The translations under genes and the position numbers were made by a program. A stretch of 45,240 bases of DNA from JAAZPT01 sp964544955 (GTDB lineage Bacteria; Bacillota; Clostridia; Christensenellales; Aristaeellaceae). The stretch spans positions 1 to 45,240 of the forward strand of contig CAZJEB010000012.1 of assembly GCA_964544955.1 (NCBI GenBank). Reading direction: 5' to 3'. The notes below the pieces were generated by a model. The model saw only the letters and a program-made list of their open reading frames with translations. It was not told the DNA's origin and did not search any database. This document shows, one piece after another, positions 16,685-25,521 of this stretch. How positions within the stretch are numbered: position 1 is the stretch's first letter; every line of letters begins with the position of its first letter.

Positions 16685-17917
16685 TTAGAACAATACTTTT
16701 TGCTTTGCCGCTTGGTTTTCAGCAATAAGTTTGCCAGCTTTGTAAGAGCTTATCACCTTTGAATGGTAGTTTAAAGCATTATAATAATTTTCGGCATCAA
16801 CAACAATTATATTTGCTGTGTTACCTACTTTTATACCATAATCCTTTAAATTTAATGTGCGAGCTGCATTATCACATATAAACTTATAGCTATTCATAAT
16901 ATCGCTATAACCCATCATTTGTGTTACATGCAAGCCCATGAAAACAACATCACGCATATCACCATTACCCAATGGATACCATGGGTCAAATATATCATCA
17001 TGGCCAAAGCTTACATTTATACCTGCCTCGCAAAGTTCTTTAACACGAGTTACACCCCTACGTTTGGGGTAAGTATCCATTCTACCTTGCAAGTGAGTAT
17101 TTACCAAGGGGTTTGCAACAAAGTTTATACCACTCATTTTTAACAAACGCATAAGCTTAAACACATAGGCGTTATTATATGAATGCATTGCAGTTGTATG
17201 GCTAGCTGTAACGCGTTCCTTAAGGCCTGTTTCAAGCGCCCTTGTTGCAAGGGTTTCTAAACCACGGGATGCTTCATCATCAATTTCATCACAATGAACA
17301 TCAACAAGGCAATTGTATTTAACTGCTAAGTCAACAGCAAAATTTAATGATTCAACGCTATATTCACGAGTGAATTCAAAGTGAGGGATTGCACCTATGG
17401 CATCAACTCCCATTTTGGCAGCGTTTACCATAAGCTCCTTGCCATTGGGGTAACTATGTATGCCTTCTTGAGGAAATGCTACTATTTGTATTGTAACAAA
17501 ATCCTTAAGTTCATCCCTTAATTCTATCATAGCTTCAAGGGCTGTAAGTTTGGGGTCGGTAACATCCACATGGGTACGAACGTATTGTACCCCGTTTGCA
17601 GCTTGCATTCTAACTGCCCTATTAACCCTTTCCTTAACATCAGCCTTAGTAAGTTTTTCCTTACGTTTAGACCAACATTCTATGCCTTCAAAAAGGGTTC
17701 CTGATTCATTCCATACTGGATCGCCGGCTGTAAGGCAAGTATCTAAATGCACATGGGATTCTATGTAGGGAGGCAAGGCAAGCTTACCACCAAAGTCTTT
17801 TACTTCTTCCCCTGCGCTTGTGCTTAAGTTTTTACCTATTTCTGCAAACTTACCATCTTCAATTCGTACATCCTGCAATTCAGAATCATTACATATATAA
17901 AGATTTTTCAGTAACAT
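16685..17917 (-). CDS. codA: Cytosine deaminase CodA
   Basis: 410 aa. An amidohydrolase with metal ligands in SHVHLD (H55, H57), VDVHCDE (H208, with catalytic glutamate E211), SHTTAMH (H240) and FGHDDIFDPWYPLGNGDM (D307/D308). That last block and the following GLHVTQMMGYSDI are close to E. coli CodA and separate it from other amidohydrolases. It converts cytosine to uracil and ammonia in the cytoplasm. The ATG has AAGGAG 8 nt upstream. It starts 3 bp after codB, so import and deamination are co-expressed. Confidence 0.95.
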   Translation of the reverse strand: MLLKNLYICNDSELQDVRIEDGKFAEIGKNLSTSAGEEVKDFGGKLALPPYIESHVHLDTCLTAGDPVWNESGTLFEGIECWSKRKEKLTKADVKERVNRAVRMQAANGVQYVRTHVDVTDPKLTALEAMIELRDELKDFVTIQIVAFPQEGIHSYPNGKELMVNAAKMGVDAIGAIPHFEFTREYSVESLNFAVDLAVKYNCLVDVHCDEIDDEASRGLETLATRALETGLKERVTASHTTAMHSYNNAYVFKLMRLLKMSGINFVANPLVNTHLQGRMDTYPKRRGVTRVKELCEAGINVSFGHDDIFDPWYPLGNGDMRDVVFMGLHVTQMMGYSDIMNSYKFICDNAARTLNLKDYGIKVGNTANIIVVDAENYYNALNYHSKVISSYKAGKLIAENQAAKQKVLF

Positions 17918-17920
17918 TTT

Positions 17921-19162
17921 TTACTCCTTACGCCTTGCTTTAACAGTTACTTCATAAACATAGTAGAATATGCAAGCAACTATCATTGCATTTATTGATG
18001 CTATACCAACTTTTACAAAGTTACCTACAAGCGCACCAGCAATAACGCCTAAAACTGAGCCCCAATTTATTTTCTCTGTTACTTTTTTATTTGTAATATA
18101 TGCTTGTTTATTTAAGAAGTAATCCAATATGATTATTGCGCCAACTGGTGGTAGTGTTGCGTTTAAGAAGTTTAACCAGCCAATAAAGTTATTATAAAGC
18201 CACATTGCAAGCACTGTACCAAGTAAGCCAGATATAAGAACCATTGGGCGTTTTTTCTGTTTTGTAATATTTGCTAAGCCTAAGCCAGCTGTATATAAGG
18301 CATTATCGTTTGTTGTCCATATATTGCCACCTAAAACTATAAGGGCAGGTATTGTTAAGCCTTGAGCTATCATAACGTAAAATATATCATCTTTACCTGT
18401 GAATGCACCACCTACAGCACCAAAGGCAAACATTAATGTATTACCAAGGAAAAACGCAACTACTGTTGAAACAACAGCAATCATATTTGTTTTGGAAAAG
18501 CGTGTAAAGTTTGGTGTTGCTGTACCACCGCTTACAAAGGAGCCTATAACAAGGCCAACAGCGCTAAATAATGTTAAAGTTTCTTCACTTTGGGCAAATA
18601 TTTTAACAAGGCCACCACCATCATTTGTAGCTGTTACCATGGAATATACGCCTAATACAAAAATTAATGGAACAGATACATAGCTTACTATTTCCAAGCC
18701 CTTTATACCAAAATAGGCTGATGAAGTCATAGCTATACCTGCTAATGCTATAAGTATAATTGGATCCACATGGAGTACTTCGGATGCGGGTATTGCAAAC
18801 ATAGCAGCACCAACGCCAAACCACCCAAGCTGTGTAAGGCTAATCATAGCAGATGGGATATATGAGCCGTATTTACCAAAGGCGTGGTTAGAAAGCAAAT
18901 CCAAAGATAGCCTTGTTTTACTACCAATATAGCCTAATAAGCCTGTATAAGCACCAAGTATTACGCCACCGATAAGTACAGCATAAACAAATTTAGGTAA
19001 GTGCAAGCCATTGCCCATTTTTGCACCAACACTCATACTTGCGGAAAAGAACGTGAAGCCCAACATAATAAAAAACATGGGCATCCAACCCTTTAGTGCT
19101 GAATTTGGAACAGCCTCGTGGGAATAGTCATGGTCTACTACTACTTTTTGATTTTCTTGCAT
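17921..19162 (-). CDS. codB: Cytosine permease CodB
   Basis: 413 aa with about twelve hydrophobic helices, of the nucleobase-cation-symport-1 family. Marks include GWMPMFFIMLGFTFFSASM near the start, GNIWTTNDNALYTAGLGLAN (the E. coli-like substrate region) and PPVGAIIILDYFLN. It imports cytosine with a cation. An in-frame extension upstream to 19282 exists, but the extension is charged and unlike the family and would cover the leader RNA. The ATG at 19160-19162 has GGGGG upstream and gives the normal N-terminus, so that start is used. The gene is first in codB-codA. Confidence 0.93.
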   Translation of the reverse strand: MQENQKVVVDHDYSHEAVPNSALKGWMPMFFIMLGFTFFSASMSVGAKMGNGLHLPKFVYAVLIGGVILGAYTGLLGYIGSKTRLSLDLLSNHAFGKYGSYIPSAMISLTQLGWFGVGAAMFAIPASEVLHVDPIILIALAGIAMTSSAYFGIKGLEIVSYVSVPLIFVLGVYSMVTATNDGGGLVKIFAQSEETLTLFSAVGLVIGSFVSGGTATPNFTRFSKTNMIAVVSTVVAFFLGNTLMFAFGAVGGAFTGKDDIFYVMIAQGLTIPALIVLGGNIWTTNDNALYTAGLGLANITKQKKRPMVLISGLLGTVLAMWLYNNFIGWLNFLNATLPPVGAIIILDYFLNKQAYITNKKVTEKINWGSVLGVIAGALVGNFVKVGIASINAMIVACIFYYVYEVTVKARRKE

Positions 19163-19266
19163 AAAAAATAACCCCCAATGTAAAATATTAACATCAGCGG
19201 TACATATTAAATTAACCACATAGTCCTTCTTGGTATCTCGTACCAAATTAAAGCACCGCTCATATC
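19163..19266 (-). ncRNA. Structured codBA leader RNA, candidate riboswitch or attenuator
   Basis: Between the promoter and codB about 100 nt are untranslated. On the minus strand AGCGGT (19260-19255) pairs with ACCGCT (19202-19197), closing a domain. Inside it GGTA and TACC flank the loop CGAGA, and TACC can alternatively pair with a downstream GGTT. I could not match it to purine, preQ1, THF, guanidine or PyrR-type elements. No terminator-type U-run is evident, so control of translation would be more likely. The assignment as a regulatory RNA is inference from position and pairing. Confidence 0.45.
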
Positions 19267-19272
19267 TGTTGC

Positions 19273-19301
19273 ATAATAGCATAATAATTTTTTATTGTCA
19301 A
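19273..19301 (-). promoter_or_regulatory. codBA promoter
   Basis: On the minus strand TTGACA (19296-19301), a 17-bp spacer and TATTAT (19273-19278) make a near-consensus sigma-A promoter. Transcription should begin near 19265. The stretch 19302-19411 shows nothing else. Confidence 0.8.
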
Positions 19302-19411
19302 TTGTTTTTTATGCGAAAAACAAGCCTAGATGGTTATGTTGGCGATTTTTAATGCATGATTTTACATCAATAAAAACCAATAATTTTATAATACATTTTA
19401 TATACAAAAAA

Positions 19412-20890
19412 TTATTTACTCTGCCATAAATTATGCCATGGAATACTATCTGGCAAATCCTTATAGTTTTCCCTTGTATAGCTTTTTAGTATTTTTCCCT
19501 TTTGAACCTGTATTAATCTATCCGCAAGGGATAATGTATCGGCCAAGTTAACCGATAATATTAATAAGGATATGCCATTGTTTAAAAAGTTATTTAACAA
19601 CTTCCATATTTCCATACGCTGGTTCATATCCGCTTTCATAAAAGGTTGAACGCATACAACAATTTTTGGTTTTTGTAATAACACCCTTGTATATATAAGC
19701 TCATATTTTTCTTGGTTTGTAAGCTTATCTATACTTTGGTATTTATGTTTTTTTATATTTTCATTATCTAACTGGTTTAATATACTACTTTGAAGGGAAT
19801 TGCTAAGCCAGATATTTTTAAAACGCTTATCTATATTAAAAAACAAATTATCTGTGTAGCTAAGCTCATTAAAAAGCATAGTGTTTAAGGCTTCTTGCTG
19901 AATAATTGCAACATCATGCCTATTTTGTTTACTAAGCTTTTTATTTGCAACTAATATTTCACCACTATAATTGCATTTATCTAGCATTAAAAGTTTTAAT
20001 ACATCATCAAAAATATGGTTGTTTAAATCCTGTAGAACAACACATTCACCTTTATTTACAGTAAAGCTAATGTTTGAAATTTTACCAAAAACAAGCTTGT
20101 TAAACTCAAAAACAACAGAGCTTTCCAGGGCTTTATTTTCTTTTTTATTTTGTAAAACTATATTTGTAAAGTTTTCTATACCCAAACCTTTAAGTTGCTG
20201 TGGTTCTACCTCTTCGGTATTTAATATTTTAACTATCTGCCCATTTAACATTATGGTTGCTTTTTTACAAAGCTTATTAATTTCTTCATAGTGCCTACTT
20301 ATGTATAAAAATGATATTCCTTGGTTTGAATAGGTTTTAATTATTTCATACAAATTTTGAAGCCTTGAATAGCTTATAATGCTTGCTGGCTCTAAAAGCA
20401 CAATAAGTTTACTACCGGCAACAACCGCCTTTATTATTTCTATAACAAAGCGTTGATAATTTGATAATTTTTTTATTGAACTATTGGGTTTAACATTTAT
20501 TCCCACATGGTTTAAATGTAACTTTAATTGTTGATTTAGCAATTTGCTTTTTATAATGCGTTGTTTAAATCCATGTTTTAACACAAAAACATTATCTGCT
20601 AATGAAAGGCTATCCGCAAGCATGCTAGCATTGTTTATTATAGCTATATTGTTATAACTATAATCCGCTTTACCTTGGGTGTTTACCTCTTCCCCATCGT
20701 ATATAATGCTACCTTTATTTATTGGTATGTTCTGTTTGAATAGCTTTAATAAAACATCAAGGCCTGTATCATTTACGGGCATAAAGCCAAGAATTTCCCC
20801 TGACTCAATATCCAAGCAAAAATTATCTAAATAAATATTATCGCCATGTAAATAGCTAACATTATTAAATGATAAGCTTAAGTTTTTCAT
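19412..20890 (-). CDS. RbsA/MglA-like tandem ABC protein with both nucleotide-binding sites lost (pseudo-ATPase)
   Basis: 492 aa, the length and two-domain layout of a sugar ABC ATPase, with recognisable alignment to the intact paralogues at 25522 and 983. Every catalytic motif is gone. Walker A 1 reads MPVNDTGLD (37-45, no lysine), signature 1 LSNYQ (142-146), Walker B 1 VLLEP (164-168), Walker A 2 QDLNNHIFD (287-295), signature 2 LTNQE (390-394), and the second DEPTRGID position reads VQPFMKAD (414-421). The frame is open with no stop, so it is maintained. Its ATG overlaps the histidine kinase stop by 4 bp, giving translational coupling. I infer a non-hydrolytic, signalling or assembly role with the kinase or with the RbsABC-type importer upstream. 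No biochemical role is known to me. Confidence 0.85.
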   Translation of the reverse strand: MKNLSLSFNNVSYLHGDNIYLDNFCLDIESGEILGFMPVNDTGLDVLLKLFKQNIPINKGSIIYDGEEVNTQGKADYSYNNIAIINNASMLADSLSLADNVFVLKHGFKQRIIKSKLLNQQLKLHLNHVGINVKPNSSIKKLSNYQRFVIEIIKAVVAGSKLIVLLEPASIISYSRLQNLYEIIKTYSNQGISFLYISRHYEEINKLCKKATIMLNGQIVKILNTEEVEPQQLKGLGIENFTNIVLQNKKENKALESSVVFEFNKLVFGKISNISFTVNKGECVVLQDLNNHIFDDVLKLLMLDKCNYSGEILVANKKLSKQNRHDVAIIQQEALNTMLFNELSYTDNLFFNIDKRFKNIWLSNSLQSSILNQLDNENIKKHKYQSIDKLTNQEKYELIYTRVLLQKPKIVVCVQPFMKADMNQRMEIWKLLNNFLNNGISLLILSVNLADTLSLADRLIQVQKGKILKSYTRENYKDLPDSIPWHNLWQSK

Positions 20891-21900
20891 ACATAATCCT
20901 CTGGTATATCCCTATTGCTTGTAACAATTGGAAGTTTAATTTTTACATCAGTGCCAATATTTATCATTGAAAACATATGCATACCATAGTTATCACCAAA
21001 AATTAATTTAATTCTATTATTAACATTATATAGGGCTATACCTTGATGCTTATCATTTTGTATTTCATTATACTGGTAGGCTTTACTTTTGTTATTAAAC
21101 TTGTCATTTATAGCCCTTAGCCTACTTTCATCCATACCAACGCCATTATCACTAACAATAATGTTTAGTAAGCCATCAACTAGTTCAAGCTTAATAATAA
21201 TCCTTACAGGCTCAATTTTTAGTTCTGTTCCATGTATAATACTGTTTTCCAACAAGGGTTGTAATGTAAGCTTTGGTATTTTGCATTTATATATAGTATC
21301 CCTATCCTCGGGTGTGCTCTCAATTTTTAGGCTTAACCTATCACCAAAGCGGTATTGTTGAATTTTAAAGTATGTTCTGCAATTATTAAGTTCTTCCTCT
21401 AAGCTAACAAGTTGCTCTGTTTTGCTTATTGTGTATCTAAAAAATATTGCAAGGGCTTCAACCATATCTGCGACACCCTCAAGGCCTTCAATTAAGGCCT
21501 CGCTGCGTATACTCTCCAATGTGTTATATAAAAAGTGTGGATTTATTTGGCTTTGTAACGCCTTATATTGAGCTTGTCTTTTACTTAATTTAAGCAAATG
21601 GCTATTATCAAACTGTTTTTGAACATATTCAAACATTTCTTCAGTTTTAGGGCTTATATGTATGGAAAGTTTGCTTATTTCATTATAGTTTTCTAAAAAA
21701 TTTTTAATTGCCGCCTCATTTTTAAAATAAGGAATTAATACTTTAAAAATAAAAAACGCAAACAATGCCAGCTCTATAAAAACAATTATAAAATTAATAT
21801 TTGTATTTGTATTTATAATTGCAATTATCGCTAACACAAACTGTATAGCTATTAAAACTATAGCGTTTTTTATTACATAAGCTTTGTTGCTCATATTCAT
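20887..21900 (-). CDS. LytS/YesM-type sensor histidine kinase without an external sensor domain
   Basis: 337 aa. Two transmembrane helices (about 10-29 and 36-57) are joined by only about six residues. A helical linker leads to the His_kinase domain with QINPHFLYNTLES (phospho-acceptor H122), LQPLLENSIIHG (N box) and SDNGVGMDES (G box). Normal YesM-type kinases have a large dCache or other external domain; here there is none, so the signal must come through the membrane or a partner protein. It lies 2 bp after the response regulator and overlaps the pseudo-ATPase by 4 bp. Confidence 0.92.
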   Translation of the reverse strand: MNMSNKAYVIKNAIVLIAIQFVLAIIAIINTNTNINFIIVFIELALFAFFIFKVLIPYFKNEAAIKNFLENYNEISKLSIHISPKTEEMFEYVQKQFDNSHLLKLSKRQAQYKALQSQINPHFLYNTLESIRSEALIEGLEGVADMVEALAIFFRYTISKTEQLVSLEEELNNCRTYFKIQQYRFGDRLSLKIESTPEDRDTIYKCKIPKLTLQPLLENSIIHGTELKIEPVRIIIKLELVDGLLNIIVSDNGVGMDESRLRAINDKFNNKSKAYQYNEIQNDKHQGIALYNVNNRIKLIFGDNYGMHMFSMINIGTDVKIKLPIVTSNRDIPEDYV

Positions 21901-21902
21901 CC

Positions 21903-23450
21903 TTAATATATTTTTCTATATTCACTAGGTGTTAGGCCTGTTTCGCCTTTAAAAGTTTTTGTAAAGTGTTTAATATCTGAATACCCTACTTCATTACAAA
22001 TTTCTTGTACGCTTAAACGGGTTTTTCTAAGAAGTTGCCTTGCCTTATCAACCCTTATTTTGCTTAAATATTTATTAAAGCCTTCACCAGTTTCCTTTTT
22101 AAAAAGAGTACTAAAATAGTTTTCACTAAATCCCACAAAAGAGCTAACATCCTCCAATGTAATGTTTTTATTGTAATTATTATTAATGTACATTTTCGCC
22201 TTTTGTATGGGTTGTTGTTCATTATTTTTATTAATATCAATTAGTTTATTAATTTGGCTAGTTTGAAGGTTATCTAGGGTATTATAAAGCTGTTGCAATG
22301 TACTGCAGTTATCACAATCCTCATAAAAATTATTTAGTGTGTTATTATCAGCCAAAATATTTAAACTACCAATAAACAAACTGCCACATTTTTTAATAAT
22401 ATTTAGTATTTCATCCCCACGAAATTTATTTTCCCCAATAATTCCCTTTATATTGTTCAAGGCTTTATAAGCATAGTTTATATTTAAAGTATCAATAGCC
22501 ATAATAATATCTTCCAAATAGGATCCCTTAAAATTAATATGAAGATTGTTGTTTTGTAAATCGCTTGCTTCAAGAAGTATACCCACACCCTCCACCAAGC
22601 GTTCTGCAATAATTGAGTACATTTCACTAAAGTGTTTTTCCATATTATTTGCATTATTAAAGCTTGATGAAAGAGCAAATGTAAAGTTAACATTGCCATA
22701 TATATCCTTACTAGCAATAAGTTCATTCAAAAAACTTCTAAGTTTATCCCTAAAGGAATATTTATTATCTTTACTATAATTTAATATGCCCACTATTGCA
22801 TTATTTATGCAAACAAACTCAAACTCTGTACATATAAGCTTAAATATGCTCTCGAATTTTTCAACAAATTTATTTTTAATAACAAGCATTGCCTGAGTAT
22901 TTAAAGCTTCACCATCAATTTTAGCCATTAAAAATTGAACAACACTTTCACTTATATTTATTTTATATTTTTGAGCAATAGCTTCAAAGTTTTCAGAGTT
23001 AAAGTTAGATGTATTGATATCAAATAATAGTTTTTGCCTTAGCGCTTCATTATTGTTTAAATTTTGTTGGTTTTCATTCATTAATTTAGTTTTTATTTTT
23101 GCTAATGATGCATTTAACTGTTCCTTGTTTATAGGCTTTAATAGATACTCGCCAACACCATAACTAATGGCTGTTTGTGCATAGTCAAATTGAGCATAGC
23201 CACTTATAACTATAGCCTCAAGTTTTGGGTTTATTTCCCTTGCTTTTTTTATTAATTCCAAGCCATCATATCCAGGCATGCGAATATCAGTAATTAATAT
23301 ATCAGGCTTAAGCTTTATTATATTTTCAAGCGCCTCAACCCCATTATTTGCCATTGCTACAATTTCCATATTAAGGGCATCCCAATTAACTAACGCTTTT
23401 ATTAGACGACAAATTCTTTGCTCATCATCAGCAATAATAACTTTTAACAT
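21903..23450 (-). CDS. YesN-type response regulator (receiver plus AraC DNA-binding domain)
   Basis: 515 aa. The receiver domain has the acidic pocket ADDE (7-10), phospho-acceptor D55 in LITDIRMPG and K105 in LLKPI. The long middle region (about 120-400) is helical and of no recognised type, as usual in this class. The C-terminal 100 residues are an AraC-type double helix-turn-helix (NITLEDVSSFVGFSENYFSTLFKKE split by KTRLSVQEICNEVGYSD... ending LTPSEYRKIY). It should bind DNA as a phosphorylated dimer and activate transport genes. AAGAGG precedes its ATG. It is separated from the binding-protein gene upstream by a terminator, so it may be made from readthrough or a weak promoter of its own. 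Confidence 0.93.
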   Translation of the reverse strand: MLKVIIADDEQRICRLIKALVNWDALNMEIVAMANNGVEALENIIKLKPDILITDIRMPGYDGLELIKKAREINPKLEAIVISGYAQFDYAQTAISYGVGEYLLKPINKEQLNASLAKIKTKLMNENQQNLNNNEALRQKLLFDINTSNFNSENFEAIAQKYKINISESVVQFLMAKIDGEALNTQAMLVIKNKFVEKFESIFKLICTEFEFVCINNAIVGILNYSKDNKYSFRDKLRSFLNELIASKDIYGNVNFTFALSSSFNNANNMEKHFSEMYSIIAERLVEGVGILLEASDLQNNNLHINFKGSYLEDIIMAIDTLNINYAYKALNNIKGIIGENKFRGDEILNIIKKCGSLFIGSLNILADNNTLNNFYEDCDNCSTLQQLYNTLDNLQTSQINKLIDINKNNEQQPIQKAKMYINNNYNKNITLEDVSSFVGFSENYFSTLFKKETGEGFNKYLSKIRVDKARQLLRKTRLSVQEICNEVGYSDIKHFTKTFKGETGLTPSEYRKIY

Positions 23451-23495
23451 TTAAAAACCTCTTAACAATTAATGCTATTATTATAACATACTATA

Positions 23496-23535
23496 AAATA
23501 AAAAAAACAACATCGGTTTGTAGCCGATGTTGTTT
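23496..23535 (-). terminator. Terminator between the binding-protein gene and the two-component genes
   Basis: AAACAACATCGG (23505-23516) and CCGATGTTGTTT (23524-23535) are perfect 12-bp arms with a 7-nt loop. A run of U residues follows on the minus strand. It separates transporter expression from the response regulator, kinase and pseudo-ATPase. Confidence 0.88.
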
Positions 23536-23546
23536 AAATTTAAAAC

Positions 23547-24452
23547 TTATTTCTTTAATACGCTAACGCCAGTATCAACTACTTCGCCGCCTAATACTTC
23601 GCCTTCTAGTGCTTTAACACAAGCTTCAACGCCCATGGAGCCCATAACGTCTGGGTTTTGTGCCATTGTTGCAAGTAAGAAACCGTCTTGAATTAGGTTC
23701 ATAATAGCGTCTGATTTATCAAAGCCAACGCCAACTATTTCTGTGCCAGATGCTTTAATAGCATTACCAACGCCAACTGTTGAACCTTCGTTACAGCCAT
23801 ATAAGCCTACAACGCCTTGTGTAATATAGTTTTCAGCTATTGTTTGGCTCTTAGCAGCATCGCCTTCGCCATATTGTGTTTCTAAAAGTTTGAAGTTTGT
23901 ACCTTCAAAAGCTTCACGGAAGCCTTCATCACGCATAACAACAGAGTTTGTTGCTGCGTTAACGCTAACTATACCAATTGTGCCTTCGGTAACACCAGCT
24001 GCTGTTAATGCTTCTAACATTGTTTTGCCTGCTGTTGTACCTGCTGCCCTGTTATCTGTTGAGAATGTTGCTTCAGCTTCTACATTTGCAGGTGAGTCAA
24101 CATAAACAATTTTAACGCCAGCTGCTTTAGCTTCGTTTAATGATGCAGATATAGCATCTGGGCCATTTGCAGCAACTATGATAGCTTGGTAACCACCGCT
24201 TACAGCGTTGTTAACGCTTTCAATTTGTTGTGCGTCATCTTTTGTGTTAGGTGATACGAATGCAACTTCAACACCCAATTCTGTAGCTTTAGCTTGTGCG
24301 CCTTCGTTTAAGGTAATCCAGTGTTGGTCGATAGAGTCCATTGTAATTAAAGCAATTTTCCATGGTTGGCTTGCTTTAACCGCTTCAGCACTAACTGCTG
24401 TAAGGCTAAAAGCTAAACAAATAACAAGAGCGATTGCGAATAATTTTTTCAT
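23547..24452 (-). CDS. RbsB-type sugar (or autoinducer) binding protein
   Basis: 301 aa. Signal peptide 1 to about 22 (ending VSA-E); the only early cysteine, C12, lies inside the hydrophobic core and is not a lipobox. The rest is a type I periplasmic-binding fold in the ribose-binding class: MDSIDQHWITLNEGAQAKA, then the conserved NAATNSVVMRDEGFREAF, and GFDKSDAIMNLIQDGFLLATMAQNP near the end. It delivers ligand to the permease and ATPase upstream. Ligand identity cannot be read from sequence; ribose, allose, inositol and AI-2 are all possible. It is the last transporter gene, next to a strong terminator. Confidence 0.88.
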   Translation of the reverse strand: MKKLFAIALVICLAFSLTAVSAEAVKASQPWKIALITMDSIDQHWITLNEGAQAKATELGVEVAFVSPNTKDDAQQIESVNNAVSGGYQAIIVAANGPDAISASLNEAKAAGVKIVYVDSPANVEAEATFSTDNRAAGTTAGKTMLEALTAAGVTEGTIGIVSVNAATNSVVMRDEGFREAFEGTNFKLLETQYGEGDAAKSQTIAENYITQGVVGLYGCNEGSTVGVGNAIKASGTEIVGVGFDKSDAIMNLIQDGFLLATMAQNPDVMGSMGVEACVKALEGEVLGGEVVDTGVSVLKK

Positions 24453-24493
24453 GATTATTCCTCCAAATATTTTATTATAAACGGTATTACCGT

Positions 24494-25510
24494 TTAAGAC
24501 TGTTTTGCACGTTTTTTAATTAGGCTACCACGCCTTAAAACAACGTCTAAAAGTACTGAGAACACAACTATTAAGCCAATAACAATACGTTGTATACCAA
24601 CTTGTGCGCCTATCATGTTCAAGCCATTTTCCAATGTTTGCCAAACTGCTGCACCCGCAAATGTGCCAAGCAATAAGCCTGTGCCACCAAGGGGAGATAT
24701 GCCACCAATAACACCTGCTGCAACAGCATACATTTCATAGCTATTGCCAGCTTCCATGTTGCCCATACCAGCTTGAGCACAAAGTATTAAACCAACCACG
24801 AAAGCGCAAAATGCGGATACTAAATATGCCTTTGTTGTTGTTAAAAATACGCTTACGCCTGATAGCTTAGCAGCCTCAACGTTTGAACCTATTGCATATA
24901 TATGCCTACCTGTACGGGTTTTTGCAATAATAAAGAAGAATACTGCAAAAACAATAACTGCAACAAGGAATGTATTATAAATTCCAAAGGTTTTACCATA
25001 GTAGAAAAATGATTGGAACTTATCAGCAGCCTCTTTACCTATGCCTGATGATATAGCATCGGTATTACGGTTATTGTTTACCATGTAAGCAATACCTCTT
25101 GCTACAAACATTGTACCTAATGTAGCAATAAAAGGTGGAAGTTGGCATTTACCAACTAAGAATCCATTTACAACACCAATTATTAAGCAAATAACCAATG
25201 CAATAGCCGCTGCTAATATTGGCGCCACGCCACCAGTCATTAATGTTGCTGTAATCATGGCACTCATACCTACTACCGAGCCTATTGAAAGGTCAATATT
25301 GCCTGTAATAAGCAAATAGCTTTGACCTATACCAATAATTAAATACTTAGCCATTGACCTAAGTAAGTTAAGCATATTGTTTGTTGAAAATACATTAGGT
25401 TCCCTTAAACCAAACACAACATAAATTACAATTAATGCTATAAAGGCTATAACGGCAGATGCCATGCCCCTAATACTAAAAAACCTGCGAAATGCTGAAT
25501 TTTTACCCAT
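24494..25510 (-). CDS. RbsC-type ABC permease
   Basis: 338 aa with about eight to ten transmembrane helices. BPD_transp_2 family marks: ITGNIDLSIGSVVGMSAMI, KTRTGRHIYAIGSNVEAAKLSGV (cytoplasmic coupling loop) and AVAAGVIGGISPLGGTG. It forms the membrane channel with the 25522 ATPase and the 23547 binding protein. It follows the ATPase by 11 bp. Confidence 0.93.
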   Translation of the reverse strand: MGKNSAFRRFFSIRGMASAVIAFIALIVIYVVFGLREPNVFSTNNMLNLLRSMAKYLIIGIGQSYLLITGNIDLSIGSVVGMSAMITATLMTGGVAPILAAAIALVICLIIGVVNGFLVGKCQLPPFIATLGTMFVARGIAYMVNNNRNTDAISSGIGKEAADKFQSFFYYGKTFGIYNTFLVAVIVFAVFFFIIAKTRTGRHIYAIGSNVEAAKLSGVSVFLTTTKAYLVSAFCAFVVGLILCAQAGMGNMEAGNSYEMYAVAAGVIGGISPLGGTGLLLGTFAGAAVWQTLENGLNMIGAQVGIQRIVIGLIVVFSVLLDVVLRRGSLIKKRAKQS

Positions 25511-25521
25511 TATAGTTCCCC

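Noticed and set aside
19163..19282. In-frame 40-residue extension of CodB
   Set aside because: No ribosome site, sequence unlike the family, and it would cover the structured leader and begin at the promoter.
19412..20890. Calling the degenerate ABC gene a pseudogene
   Set aside because: The frame is uninterrupted over 492 codons and is coupled to the kinase; loss is limited to catalytic motifs while hydrophobic core and length are kept.
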